Shown here: one piece after another, positions 1 through 9,398 of the stretch
Layout of the letters: every line of letters begins with the position of its first letter
How positions within the stretch are numbered: the first letter of the stretch is position 1
Assembly (NCBI GenBank): GCA_963833495.1
Contig: CAWHYJ010000011.1
Coordinates: forward strand, 1-64,000
From: Fodinibacter sp963833495
GTDB lineage: Bacteria > Actinomycetota > Actinomycetes > Actinomycetales > Dermatophilaceae
Reading direction: 5' to 3'
DNA: 64,000 bases
Notes under the pieces: generated by a model
The model's database searches: none
What the model was told of the DNA's origin: nothing
What the model saw: only the letters and a program-made list of their open reading frames with translations
Program-made: the position numbers and the translations under genes

Positions 1-1718
1 CCGCCTGGTTCGCCGCCACGATCACACCGTCGGCGGGGTCGAGCACCCACGGCAGCTCGGAGAACTCGACGAACCCCTGCCAGTCGTATGTCGAGTCCCA
101 ACCCGGCGCGGGCCAGTAGCCCGCCGGGCTGCGGGGCAGAGCGGGGCGGCGGATCGGCACCTGGCCCGGAGCCTGGTAGCCGATGTGGCCCTGCCGGTCG
201 GCGTAGAGCAGGTTCTGCGCGGGCACCGCGAACGAGCGTGCCGCCTCGCGGAAGTCGTCGAAGCTCTTGGCGAGGTCGAGGTCGAGGATGGCGTCGGCGG
301 TGCGGCCCGGCAGCAGGCCCGTCCAGGCGAGCGACACGGCATACGTCTCGGTCTCGTCGCCCTCCTGCTCGGTGGGCGCCCGGGAGCCGGCGTCGGCGAC
401 CCCGTCGATGACGTCGGAGAGCACCGGCCCGTGCACGGTGCTGCGCACGGTGACGCTCTCGTCGGCGGCGCCGGCCACCTTGATGACCTCCTGGCGGCTG
501 GTGACCGGCTGCCAGTTGCCGTCACGCAGGTACTTGTCGCCGAGGACCCGCTGGAGGTAGAAGTCGGAGACGTCGGGGCCGAGGTTGGTGAAGCCCCAGG
601 CGATGTCGGCGTTGTGGCCGATGACGACGCCGGGAACGCCCGCGAACGAGTAGCCGCTGACGTTCATCGGGCAGGTCGGTGACACGGTGCGGCAGGTGAG
701 GCTGTTCTGGATCCAGACGCCCGGCTGGCTGACGCCGAGGTGCGGGTCGTTGGCGAGCAGCGGCTTGCCGGTGGTGCTGCGCGCGCCCAGAGACGACCCA
801 CGAGTTCGAGCCGACACCACTGCCGTGGCCGACGAGCTGCGGGATGGAGGTGAGGGCCGCGTGCACCCGCGCGTAGGCGGCCTGCGCCGAGGGGCTGGTG
901 ACCCGGCCGTCAGCGGGCGGCGGCACGGCATCCGCCGTCGTGGCGGGCGGGCGCCTGGTGAGGGCCGAGGGCACGGCGGACTGGGTCGCGCGGTCGGGCA
1001 CCTGGGGTGACCACTCGTCGTCGCCGAGGATCGGCGGGTGCGCCTCCGCGTCGTAGGGCGGGTAGATCTGGCTGATCTGCGCGACGGTCAGCCGCCCGGA
1101 CAGGCGCGCCCGGGCGAGCTCGTCGTCGTAGTTGCCCTTGAGGTCCCAGGCCATCGCCTTGAGCCAGGCCAGGCTGTCGACGGGCTGCCACTCCTCGATC
1201 TCGGGGGTGGGCAGGGTGAGGCCGAGGATCGTGTACTCGAGGGCCACCTCGCGTGGGGTGCGGCCGCGCAGGTAGGTGTTCACACCGTCGGCGTAGGCCT
1301 GCAGCATCTGGCGGGTCTGCGGCTTGAGGGTGGGCAGCTCCTCCTCGGCGATGCGCCGCCAGCCCAGCGTGCGGATCACCTTGTCGGTCTCGATGCCGTC
1401 CTTGCCGACCAGCTCGGACAGCCGCCCCGCCGTGATGTGCCGGCGCAGGTCCATCTGGAAGAACTGCTCCTGGGCGTGCACATAGCCCTGCGCCCGGGCC
1501 AGGTCGGTGAGGCTGTCGCCGAAGATGTGGGGGATGCCGCTGCCGTCGCGCATGACGGTGACGGTGCCGGTGAGGCCCGGCAGGTCGGCGTTGCCGGAGG
1601 TGTTGGGCAGCGAGGCCCGCACGGTCGACACGATGACGACGGTGGCGACGAGCGCCGCGACGACCACCACGGCAAGGAGTCCATAAAGGACACGACGGGC
1701 GACGGCAACACGACTCAC
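1..1718 (-). pseudogene. Penicillin-acylase-family (S45) hydrolase, frameshifted and cut by the window edge
   Basis: N-terminal-nucleophile amidohydrolase of the penicillin G acylase / quorum-quenching acylase family, probably exported. Residues 9-33 form a signal/anchor helix. The pro-region follows (GIPHIFGDS, then AQGYVHAQEQFFQMDLRRHITAGRLSEL-type sequence, both typical of the family). The motif GVGSNSWVVSG holds the catalytic Ser that becomes the N-terminus of the beta chain. Just after it, near base 779 in a CGCGCGC run, the frame is lost. Skipping one base restores a long family-like reading (STTGKPLLANDPHLG, VIGHNADIAWGFTNLGPDVSD, YADRQGHIGYQAPG) that stays open to base 1. The C-terminus lies outside the window. 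The GTG start at 1718 sits 6 nt after a TAGTCT -10 box, so transcription is probably leaderless. The shift could be real or a sequencing error in a GC repeat. Confidence 0.85.
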
Positions 1719-1750
1719 CCTGCGAGACTAGGTCACCGGAGAACGACGAC

Positions 1751-3304
1751 ATGCGAGGACGGGCCGTGGCAGAGACCTGGACGGTGCCGTTCGCGAGCGG
1801 TGCCTCCTCGTCCTCGTTCTCGCTCGACGACCTCACCCTGGCGCTGCTCGTCGGCAGCCTGGTGCTCGTGGTGGCGGTGGCCGCGGTGCGCCTGTCGCTG
1901 CGCTCGGGGCTGCCCTCGCTGCTGATCTACCTCGGCATCGGGCTGGTGCTGGGCGAGGCGGGTGTCGGCATCGACTACGACAACCAGCAGCTCACCCAGG
2001 TGCTGGGGTACGCCGCGCTGGTGCTGATCCTCGTCGAGGGTGGCCTCACGACCCGGTGGTCGGGCATCCGGCGGTCCGTCGCCCCTGCCGCCGTCCTGGC
2101 CACGGTGGGGGTCGGGGTCTCGGTGCTCGTCGTGGGGGTCGCGGCGCACTACTTCATCGGGTGGCGCTGGCAGGTCGCCTTCCTCGTCGCCGCCGTGCTG
2201 GCCTCCACCGACGCCGCCGCGGTGTTCTCCGTGCTGCGCCGGGTGCCACTCCCCCGGCAGATCTCCGGGGTGCTCGAGGCGGAGTCGGGCTTCAACGACG
2301 CGCCCGTGGTGCTCTTGGTCACGGCGATCGCCGCGGGGATGGCGCCCCACGCGACGGCCCACCCGCTGTGGCAGGTCGGCCTCATCGCGTCCCTGGAGCT
2401 GGTGGGCGGAGCCGTCGTCGGGCTGGGCGTCGGCTGGGCGGGCGCCCGGCTGCTGCGACTCGTGGCCTCCACGTCGTCGGCCCTGTTCGCCATCGGCGTC
2501 ATCAGCGTCGCCGTGTTCGCCTACGCCGCCGCCGACGTCCTGCACAGCTCGGGGTTCCTCGCCTGCTACCTGGCGGCGCTCGTGCTCGGCAACCTGCGCC
2601 TGCCGCACCGGCCCGCGGTGCTGGGGTTCGCCACCGCCATCGGCTGGCTGGCGCAGATCGGCCTGTTCGTGCTGCTCGGGCTGCTCGCCCACCCCGGCAA
2701 GTTCCTCGAGGTGCTCGTGCCGGCCCTCGTGGTGGGGGCCGCGCTGCTGCTGCTCGGCCGCCCGTTGTCGGTGTTCGTCTCGCTGCTGCCGTTCGGGATG
2801 TCGTGGCGCACCCAGGCCTTCCTGTCGTGGGCCGGGCTGCGCGGTGCCGTGCCGGTCGTGCTGGCCACCGTGCCCGGCACGGTGGGGGCGCCGGGCGTGC
2901 CGTGGCTGTTCGACCTCGTGTTCGTGCTCGTCGTCATCTTCACGCTCCTGCAGGCGCCGACGCTGCCCTGGGTGGCCCGCCGCCTCGGCCTGGCCACCGC
3001 CCACCACCAGGTCGACCTGACCGTGGAGACGACCCCGCTCGACGACCTCGGGGCCGAGCTGCTCGAGATCGACGTCGGGCCGGGGTCGCGCATCGCCGGG
3101 GTGCGCGTGTTCGAGCTGCGCCTGCCCGCGGGGGCCAACATCTCGCTGGTGGTGCGCGAGGGCCGGTCGTTCGTGCCGCGCGACAACGACGTGCTGCGGC
3201 ACGGTGACCAGCTGCTCGTGGTGGCGCCCAGCGCGGTGCGGGCCGTTGCGGAGGACCGGCTGCGCGCGGTGAGCCGCGGCGGCCGGCTCGCCGACTGGGA
3301 CTGA
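1751..3304 (+). CDS. K+/H+ antiporter, CPA1/NhaP2 type with C-terminal TrkA-C domain
   Basis: Monovalent cation/proton antiporter of the inner membrane. About 12-13 hydrophobic segments occupy residues 28-415. The conserved stretch AVLASTDAAAVFSVLRR, followed by SGFNDAPVVLLV, holds the Asp residues typical of CPA-type ion sites. From about 425 a soluble domain (GAELLEIDVGPGSRIAGVRVFELRLP... GDQLLVVAP) matches a TrkA-C/RCK_C regulatory module, so this is the NhaP2 (CvrA)-type potassium/proton antiporter rather than a plain NhaA/NhaD. The length of 517 residues is normal. ATG at 1751 is taken as the start; GTG at 1766 (VAETWTV) is an alternative. It is divergent from the acylase gene with 32 bp between the starts. 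Confidence 0.88.
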   Translation: MRGRAVAETWTVPFASGASSSSFSLDDLTLALLVGSLVLVVAVAAVRLSLRSGLPSLLIYLGIGLVLGEAGVGIDYDNQQLTQVLGYAALVLILVEGGLTTRWSGIRRSVAPAAVLATVGVGVSVLVVGVAAHYFIGWRWQVAFLVAAVLASTDAAAVFSVLRRVPLPRQISGVLEAESGFNDAPVVLLVTAIAAGMAPHATAHPLWQVGLIASLELVGGAVVGLGVGWAGARLLRLVASTSSALFAIGVISVAVFAYAAADVLHSSGFLACYLAALVLGNLRLPHRPAVLGFATAIGWLAQIGLFVLLGLLAHPGKFLEVLVPALVVGAALLLLGRPLSVFVSLLPFGMSWRTQAFLSWAGLRGAVPVVLATVPGTVGAPGVPWLFDLVFVLVVIFTLLQAPTLPWVARRLGLATAHHQVDLTVETTPLDDLGAELLEIDVGPGSRIAGVRVFELRLPAGANISLVVREGRSFVPRDNDVLRHGDQLLVVAPSAVRAVAEDRLRAVSRGGRLADWD

Positions 3305-3322
3305 GCCGGGGTGCGTCCCCGC

Positions 3323-3390
3323 ATCGACCGACAGGTCACAGCAGGGACCGGCCCGGGTCCCCAGATCGACCGACAGGTCACAGCAGGGAC
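3323..3390. repeat. Two 26-bp exact direct repeats, 42 bp apart
   Basis: The sequence from ATCGACCGACAGGTCACAGC to GGGAC occurs at 3323-3348 and again, exactly, at 3365-3390. The start-to-start distance is 42 bp, about four helical turns. The pair lies in the 228-bp gap after the antiporter and before fmdB. A related ATCGACC-N-AGGTC arrangement forms the terminator stem at 43152-43191, so this may be a degenerate member of an intergenic repeat family. It could also be a tandem operator. Confidence 0.6.
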
Positions 3391-3532
3391 GGGTGCTCGG
3401 GACGGGCAGGGGAACAGCGGCGGCGCCGGCTCGCTTATCCTTGGGTGACGCCGTCGCCGTCCGGCACCGTCGTCCGGTCGCCCGGGTTGACCCCGGGGCG
3501 GCGCACCACACCTTTTCCGCAGGAGGACCATC

Positions 3533-3862
3533 GTGCCGACGTACGCCTACGCGTGCACCGAGTGCGACCACCGTTTCGAGGCGGTGCAGTCGTTCAGTGA
3601 CGACTCGCTGACCGTGTGCCCCGAGTGCGAGGGGCGCCTGCGCAAGGTCTTCAACGCGGTCGGCATCGTCTTCAAGGGCGGCGGTTTCTACCGCACCGAC
3701 TCGCGCGCCGGCTCCTCGGTCACCTCAGGCTCGGCCACCAACGGCTCCGGGTCCAAGGAGAAGTCGACGAGCGGCTCCGACAAGGCGTCGGGCTCGTCCG
3801 AGTCCTCGTCGTCGTCCACAGCCCCCGCCAAGCCCGCGGCGTCGTCCACACCCGCGAGCTGA
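3533..3862 (+). CDS. FmdB-family zinc-ribbon protein
   Basis: Small protein with the FmdB/Zn-ribbon core in residues 1-56: MPTYAYACTECDHRFE and then CPECEG, giving two CxxC knuckles that should bind one zinc. The name comes from a putative regulator of formamidase genes, but the biochemical role of the family is not settled. Residues 57-109 are a Ser/Thr/Lys-rich, low-complexity tail. GTG start with an AGGAGG ribosome site 7-8 nt upstream. A TATCCT -10 box near 3436 suggests a leader of roughly 90 nt. The next gene follows 39 bp downstream and appears to have its own leaderless promoter. Confidence 0.9.
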   Translation: MPTYAYACTECDHRFEAVQSFSDDSLTVCPECEGRLRKVFNAVGIVFKGGGFYRTDSRAGSSVTSGSATNGSGSKEKSTSGSDKASGSSESSSSSTAPAKPAASSTPAS

Positions 3863-3901
3863 CCTGCCGGATGCCGTGCCGCGGCGCCTAGCGTCGTCGG
3901 C

Positions 3902-4564
3902 ATGTCTCGTCCCTCCCGCCCGCTGCCCGGCCTCACCGGCCCGGGGCGTCGGGCTCGCTGGCGGCGGCGCGTGCTGCGCCGGCTGGTGTCGGCAGTGCTC
4001 GCCGCGACGGCGGTGCTGCTCGTCGTGCTCGAGCTGCGCCCTCCCGCTGAACCGGTGACGGCGGCGCTCGTGGCCGCACGTGACGTGCCCGCCGGAGCGG
4101 TGCTGGCCGAGGCCGACCTGCGGGTCGACCACGTGCCACGGGCTGCGGTGCAGCCCGGTGGCCTCAGCTCGGTCTCGGATGCCGTGCACCGCCGGGTCGG
4201 TGCTGCGCTGGCACGCGGCGAGAGCGTCACGGCATCCCGGTTGGTGCCCCGCGGCGCCCTCGACGGGCTGCCCGCCGGCCGGGTGGCCCTGCACGTGGTG
4301 TCGGCCGACCCCGCCGCGGTCGACCTGCTGGCCCCGGGGCTGGCTGCCCGGGTCTACCCCGCCGCAGGCGGCCCGGCCCTGGCGGTCGGGGTCACGGTGC
4401 TGGCGGCCGACCCTCCGGCGCCCGGTGGCCAGACCTCCCTCAGCGAGGCACCGCCCCGCGGGGTCGTGTTGTCGCTCAGCGCCGCCGAGGCCGACGCGGT
4501 GCTCGCCGGTCACGGCTCGCTCGAGGGTCCGGTGACGGTGAGTGTCGTGGCTGCCCCGGGCTGA
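3902..4564 (+). CDS. SAF-domain protein, CpaB/RcpC-like, membrane-anchored
   Basis: Basic N-terminus, then one membrane helix (residues 28-48, VSAVLAATAVLLVVLEL) and a SAF domain (about 53-115: ALVAARDVPAGAVLAEADLRVDHVP ... GAALARGESVTASRLV) like that of the CpaB/RcpC pilus-assembly proteins. The remainder looks like the CpaB C-terminal half. No tad/flp pilus genes are near, so a role in pilus export is only inferred. An upstream TAGCGT hexamer at 3889-3894 ends 7 nt before the ATG, so the mRNA may be leaderless. From 4565 to 4720 I see nothing but the mscL leader. Confidence 0.75.
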   Translation: MSRPSRPLPGLTGPGRRARWRRRVLRRLVSAVLAATAVLLVVLELRPPAEPVTAALVAARDVPAGAVLAEADLRVDHVPRAAVQPGGLSSVSDAVHRRVGAALARGESVTASRLVPRGALDGLPAGRVALHVVSADPAAVDLLAPGLAARVYPAAGGPALAVGVTVLAADPPAPGGQTSLSEAPPRGVVLSLSAAEADAVLAGHGSLEGPVTVSVVAAPG

Positions 4565-4720
4565 ATACGGCGACGCCGCCGCGGCCACCCTCGACAACGC
4601 ACCTCACTGGAGGCCGTCGGGTGGGCGGCACTCGAGGGCAGCCCTAGGCTGGCTCCGCCGGGGCAGCGCCGCCCCGCCCTCAGACCTGCTCGACCCCTCC
4701 CCCTTGAAATAGGAGCACCC

Positions 4721-5095
4721 ATGAAGGGTTTCCGGGACTTCGTCCTGCGCGGCAACCTCATCGAGCTCGCCGTCGCGTTCATCATCGGCGCCGCCTTCGC
4801 CACGCTCATCGCTGCGTTCACCAAGCTCATCCTCGAGGCCGTCGGCAAGGTGACCGGTGGCGCGGACTTCAACTTCGACACCTGGCAGCCCGGTGGCTGG
4901 TCCACGGTCGGGCCGTTCCTGACGGCCCTCATCGCGTTCCTCATCATGGCGTTCGTCGTCTACTTCTTCATCGTCAAGCCGTACGAGGCGGCCAAGGACA
5001 AGTTCTTCCCGGCCGAGCCGGAGTCCGAGACGATCGACCCGAACACCGAGCTGCTCCGCGAGATCCGCGACGAGCTGCGTGCCCCCCGCGCCTGA
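4721..5095 (+). CDS. mscL: Large-conductance mechanosensitive channel MscL
   Basis: Homopentameric stretch-activated channel that releases solutes during osmotic downshock. The MscL signature opens the protein (MKGFRDFVLRGNLIELAVAF), TM1 spans about 14-38 and TM2 about 63-90. The cytoplasmic helix (ELLREIRDELR) is at the C-terminus. The length of 124 residues is slightly short of E. coli MscL and normal for actinobacteria. An AATAGGAG ribosome site lies 7 nt before the ATG. Confidence 0.96.
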   Translation: MKGFRDFVLRGNLIELAVAFIIGAAFATLIAAFTKLILEAVGKVTGGADFNFDTWQPGGWSTVGPFLTALIAFLIMAFVVYFFIVKPYEAAKDKFFPAEPESETIDPNTELLREIRDELRAPRA

Positions 5096-5119
5096 CCGGC
5101 CACGGATGCCGGGTCGGCG

Positions 5120-5311
5120 TCACTCCCAGTGGGGTGGGCGCTGCTCGCGCAGCCAGCGGTCGTGCTGGCTCTCGCCGGGCTTGGGGCCCTCGCGCGGCGC
5201 CAGCACGTCGGGCGCCTCGTCGGCAGCCGGGTTGGTGCCGGCCCGCTCGGCCCGACGTCGCACCCGGCGCCGCGCGGGGCGGGCGGCGTCGTCGCGACCC
5301 TGGTCAGTCAT
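5120..5311 (-). CDS. 63-residue basic protein, coupled to the upstream helicase gene
   Basis: Short protein, MTDQGRDDAARPARRRVRRR at the start and HDRWLREQRPPHW at the end. Its first half is very Arg-rich, its C-terminal third aromatic and acidic. Its ATG at 5311 overlaps the stop codon of the helicase-nuclease gene by 8 bp, which argues for translational coupling and joint expression. I know of no assigned function. The C-terminal HDRWLREQRPPHW string looks like a conserved actinobacterial motif from memory, not checked. It might be an accessory or nucleic-acid-binding partner of the helicase, or simply a co-transcribed housekeeping peptide. Confidence 0.65.
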   Translation of the reverse strand: MTDQGRDDAARPARRRVRRRAERAGTNPAADEAPDVLAPREGPKPGESQHDRWLREQRPPHWE

Positions 5312-8300
5312 CGCCCGGGGCCTCACGCACCCCGGCAGCCTCGAGGATGCGCGAGACGTCGCGGGCCGGGTCGCGGAAGACGTCGGTCGACCACACCCGC
5401 AGGTGCCGCCAGCCGAGGCGTTCGAGCTGCTCGGCGCGCAGCCGGTCGCGGTCGCGCGTGGTGCGCATCGCGGCATACTGCGGCCCGTCGGACTCCACCG
5501 CCAGCACCATCCGGCCCTTGCGAGCAGGGTCCTCGATCGCCAGGTCGACCGGGTCGGCCGAGGAGCCGACGTCTTCGTGCACGACGAGCCCGTGCCGACG
5601 CAGCCGCCGGGCGAGGTCGGCGAGCACGACGGAACCGGTGCCGGCAGCGGCGGCGGTCGGCACGGCATCCGGCGCGCCAGAACCGTCTGCTGCGGCCGAC
5701 GCGGCGACCCCCGGCAGCGGGCCACCGGCGGCGTAGGCCAGGAAGTCGCGCAGCATCACCGCGCCCCGGGCGCGCAGCCGGGCCGGGTCGAGGTCGTCCG
5801 CCGAGATCGTCGAGACCACCGTCATCGACCGGCGTGCGCGGGTGATCGCGACGTTGAGCCGCCGCTCGCCGCCCTCGAGGTTGAGCGGACCGAAGCGGTG
5901 CAGCACCCGGCCGTGCGGGGTCTTGCCGTAACCGACGGTGAGGACGATGTCGTCGCGCTCGTCGCCCTGCACCCGCTCGAGGTTCTTCACGAAGAAGGGC
6001 TCGGGGCGGTCCTCGTCGAAGAAGGGGAGCAGGTCGCCCGGGGCCTGCGCCAAGGCGCGGCGCACCGCCTCCTCGACCCGGGTCGCGTGGATGATGCCCA
6101 GTGCGATGACCCCGAGTGAGCGGTCGGGCCGGGTGCGGGCATGCTCGAGCACCAGCTCGACCACCCGGTCGACCTCGGTGGGGGTCGACTCCAGCGCCGT
6201 CTCGCCCTCGCCGATGATGCCGTGGCCGTCGACCGGCACCAGGCGCACCACCGGGTCGACGCCCGTGCCGGGGAAGGTGACGAGCGACCCCTCGTAGACC
6301 TCGGCGTTGGCGAACTCGATGAGCCGCTCGTCGAGCGAGCGGTAGTGCCACGAGAGGCGTCGGCTGGGCAGGGCCGCCGCGAGCACGTCGAGGATGGACT
6401 CGACCCCCTCGGTCAGCGCCTCGTCGGCACCGACCGCCGCGGGGTCGTCGCCGGTCACCGTGGTGAAGAAGGTGGTGGGCGGCAGCTGGTGCGAGTCACC
6501 GGCCACGACGACCTGACGCGCTCGCGAGATCGCCGACACCGCCTCGGCCGGCGGCACCTGGGAGGCCTCGTCGAAGACCACGACGTCGAACCACAGGCCC
6601 GGCGGCAGCACCGACGCCACGACGAGCGGGCTCATCACCCAGCACGGCCGTACGGCGGTCACGAGGTCGGGGCAGCGGGTCACCAGGTCGCGCAGCGGCG
6701 CCAACCGCCGCGCCCGGGCTCCCTCGGCCCGCAGCCAGGTCTCCTGCTCGGGGTGGTCACGCACGACCTCGGCGACGTGGTCGGCGACGGCCGCGCGCAC
6801 CCGCTCGGCGTTGGCGCCCACCACCGCCCGGTCGGCCTCGGCGAACTCCCCGACGCTGCGGGTGAGCGCCCGCCCGTCGTGCGCGGCGACCCGGGGGTCA
6901 CGCAGCGCGATCTCCTCCGACAGCGACGACCACCACACCCACTCGACCTCGGAGGTGACCCGCTCGGCCGGCACCGCCCGCGTGCGCAGGTCGTCGACCA
7001 GCGGCCGCAGCCCGGATGCCGTGAGCTCGTCCAGCGCCGTCGTGGTCGCCGGCACCACGCCGAGCCGGCCGGCGGCCGCCGCGAGCGCATCGACCCGAAC
7101 GCGCAGCGACGGCAGGTCGAGGTCGACGAGGCGCGTCACGGCATCCGCCTGCGTGGCGACCCCCGAGGTGTCAGCGCCGGGCAGGTGGTCGTCGAGCCAG
7201 GACAGGTCGGCGACGAGGGCGGCATGGGCGGCCCGGGCGCGGTCGAGGTCGACCGGGATCTCGGGCCGGCCACCCGAGCCGGCGAGCTGACGCCAGGCCA
7301 CCCGCTGCTCACTGGCGGCGGCCAGGGCGGCGTGCAGGTCGGCGGGCGGTCGACCCGGCCGGAGCAGCGCCCGGGCCTGGCGCCGCAACCGCCAGCGGTC
7401 GAGCCAGCCGAGCTGCGACCCGACCGACTTGCGGTAGGCCGAGCTGCCGGTGGCCGTGACCAGGTCGTCGAGCGGGATGTCGAAGACGTCGGGTCGGAAG
7501 ACCTCGAGGGTGTCGCGCACCTCGCCGACGGTGGCGAGCACGCGGCCCCAGTCGTCGGTCGTGGGTGCGTCGGGCAGCCGGATGCCGCGGAAGACGTCGG
7601 CGAGGGTGCGGGCGGTGTCGTCGACCCCGCCACCGGCCAGCCGCTCGACCCGCTGCCGGGCCTCGTCGGCCTCGTCGGCCGTGCGGATGCCGGCGCCGAA
7701 CCACGGATCGCTTTCCCCGGTGGCGTCCCAGTCGGCGAGGGACGCCACGGTGGTGATGCCGGCCGCCACGGTGGTGAGCTCGTCGCGGTCGAGCCCCGCG
7801 AGCACGTCGCCCCTGAGCCGGATGCGCGACCGGGGTGGCACTGCAAGCCCCGCGAACGCCGAGACCGCCTCCTGCACCTCGTGCAGGGTGACCCCCCAGG
7901 GGGCCCGCTCCTCGTGCAGCGAGCGCACGTGCTCGGTGAGCCGGTCGGCCGCGGCGCGCCGGGCGGTGGCGGGCACGGTGACCCGCGAGAGCAACGGCTC
8001 GGCGGTGGCCGCCGACCGCCGCGGGCCGCGGCCCGGCTCGGCTCGAGCCAGCCGGTCGAGCCCGTCGACGAGCTCTCGCGCCACCCGGCGGCGGCCGTGC
8101 GCCCCGGCGTGCAGGTCGAAGACCAGGTCGCGCAGGCCCACCCGGTCGAGCCGGCCGACGACGGCGTCGATGGCGGCCCGCTTCTCGGCGACGAACAGCA
8201 CTCGCTTGCCGTCGGAGGCGAGCGTGGCGATCAGGTTCGCGATGGTCTGCGACTTCCCGGTGCCCGGGGGTCCGTGGATCACCAGGTGCGAGCCCGAGCG

Positions 8301-9281
8301 CACCGCCTCGATGGCCTCCTGCTGGCTGCTGTCGGCATCGAGCACCAGCACGTCGCGGCCGGGGTCGTCGAGGTCGACGCGGCTGCGGTCGAGCTCGGAG
8401 CGCACCGACCGCAGGGCGTCTGGGTCACCCGCGAGCGCCGCGACCACGTCGTGGTCGGCGAGGCCGTCGCCCTGGGCGGCTAGGTCGGCCACCATCGGCA
8501 GCTTGGCGTACGAGAAGGTGCCGACGACCAACCGCGGCGCCACCGAGAAGTCGGGCACGTCGGCGCACCGCTCGCCCAGCGCCGCGTAGACGGGGTAGGG
8601 GTCGAACATCGCGTCCGGGGTGATCACGGCCTCGAGGGCGTCCTCGTCGAGCTCGATGCCCTGCTCGGAGCGCAGGTAGTTGACGAGCACCGGGTTGATC
8701 TCGAGCTCGGGCCCGAGGTCGAGCAGGTAGTCGCCCTGGGCCGCACCGGTGGGGCGCAGGGTGCAGGCCCGCAGCAGCACCGGGGCAGCGGGCGAGCGCG
8801 GGGCCCGGCGCCCGTCGGGCAGCCGCACCGCCCAGGTGGCCATGCCCACGGCGAGGAAGCAGGTGAGGATGCCGCGCTCCTCTGCCAGCTCGCGGCTCTT
8901 GGCGGCGATGGCGCGAGCCCGCCGGCGGGCGTCCTCGAGGGCCGCCGGCTCGCGGACCAGGTCGGACAGCCTGGTGGGGCGGCCCGCCATCATGCTGGCG
9001 ACCCCGCCGGGGTGAGCGGTGGTGAGGTCGAGCGTGCCGGTGGGCAGGTCGCGGTACCAGAGCAGGGTGTTGCGCCCGCCGAGGTCGACGAGGTGTCGCG
9101 TCCAGGCCGCCCGGGCGGCGGCCACCCTGGCGACGCGCGGGTCGTCATCACGGGGGTCGGCGGCGGCTTCCGAGGTTGCCGGGGCGGCATCCGGCTGCGG
9201 CTCGGGCTCCGGGAGAGGCACGGTGCCGGCGGCGTCCTCGTGGGGCGCCGGCGCCTCCTTCCCCCTGAACCAGTCTCTCAC
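5304..9281 (-). CDS. SF1 (COG1112/DUF4011-like) helicase with C-terminal Vsr-like nuclease
   Basis: Giant ATPase of 1325 residues. Residues about 40-160 (RHLVDLGGRNTLLWYRDL) resemble DUF4011. Walker A, GPPGTGKSQT, lies near residue 338. A long insert (about 400-880) has alpha-helical character. Walker B is VVFDEASQVPP (about 901), followed by AGDSHQLPPT and WHYRS. NVAITRARR (about 1145) is helicase motif VI. The last 100 residues (PVDLAIEDPARKGRMVLAVESDG, later LGWRHLRVWSTDVF) look like a Vsr/DUF559-type endonuclease fold. Helicase-nuclease fusions of this sort appear in phage-defence systems such as Mokosh and relatives, but close homologues may also be ordinary actinobacterial genes, so a defence role is only inferred. 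It is followed by an 8-bp-overlapping small gene. Confidence 0.85.
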   Translation of the reverse strand: MRDWFRGKEAPAPHEDAAGTVPLPEPEPQPDAAPATSEAAADPRDDDPRVARVAAARAAWTRHLVDLGGRNTLLWYRDLPTGTLDLTTAHPGGVASMMAGRPTRLSDLVREPAALEDARRRARAIAAKSRELAEERGILTCFLAVGMATWAVRLPDGRRAPRSPAAPVLLRACTLRPTGAAQGDYLLDLGPELEINPVLVNYLRSEQGIELDEDALEAVITPDAMFDPYPVYAALGERCADVPDFSVAPRLVVGTFSYAKLPMVADLAAQGDGLADHDVVAALAGDPDALRSVRSELDRSRVDLDDPGRDVLVLDADSSQQEAIEAVRSGSHLVIHGPPGTGKSQTIANLIATLASDGKRVLFVAEKRAAIDAVVGRLDRVGLRDLVFDLHAGAHGRRRVARELVDGLDRLARAEPGRGPRRSAATAEPLLSRVTVPATARRAAADRLTEHVRSLHEERAPWGVTLHEVQEAVSAFAGLAVPPRSRIRLRGDVLAGLDRDELTTVAAGITTVASLADWDATGESDPWFGAGIRTADEADEARQRVERLAGGGVDDTARTLADVFRGIRLPDAPTTDDWGRVLATVGEVRDTLEVFRPDVFDIPLDDLVTATGSSAYRKSVGSQLGWLDRWRLRRQARALLRPGRPPADLHAALAAASEQRVAWRQLAGSGGRPEIPVDLDRARAAHAALVADLSWLDDHLPGADTSGVATQADAVTRLVDLDLPSLRVRVDALAAAAGRLGVVPATTTALDELTASGLRPLVDDLRTRAVPAERVTSEVEWVWWSSLSEEIALRDPRVAAHDGRALTRSVGEFAEADRAVVGANAERVRAAVADHVAEVVRDHPEQETWLRAEGARARRLAPLRDLVTRCPDLVTAVRPCWVMSPLVVASVLPPGLWFDVVVFDEASQVPPAEAVSAISRARQVVVAGDSHQLPPTTFFTTVTGDDPAAVGADEALTEGVESILDVLAAALPSRRLSWHYRSLDERLIEFANAEVYEGSLVTFPGTGVDPVVRLVPVDGHGIIGEGETALESTPTEVDRVVELVLEHARTRPDRSLGVIALGIIHATRVEEAVRRALAQAPGDLLPFFDEDRPEPFFVKNLERVQGDERDDIVLTVGYGKTPHGRVLHRFGPLNLEGGERRLNVAITRARRSMTVVSTISADDLDPARLRARGAVMLRDFLAYAAGGPLPGVAASAAADGSGAPDAVPTAAAAGTGSVVLADLARRLRRHGLVVHEDVGSSADPVDLAIEDPARKGRMVLAVESDGPQYAAMRTTRDRDRLRAEQLERLGWRHLRVWSTDVFRDPARDVSRILEAAGVREAPGDD

Positions 9282-9398
9282 CTCAGCAGGCTAACAACGC
9301 GGGGGTTCGGGGCCGGTCAGGCGCGGGGGTGGGTCGGGTCACCACCCGCGCCCGCGGCCTCGTGAGCGGCCGGCACCCCGGCATCCTGCGGCTTCGCT

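Noticed and set aside
6141..8483. 780-residue frame antisense to the helicase
   Set aside because: No domain, Gly/Arg/Val-rich shadow; the helicase strand has clear motifs.
5304..9281. Calling a defence island
   Set aside because: Only one candidate gene; neighbours are mscL, an antiporter and an MFS pump, and there are no integrase, transposase or toxin-antitoxin genes.
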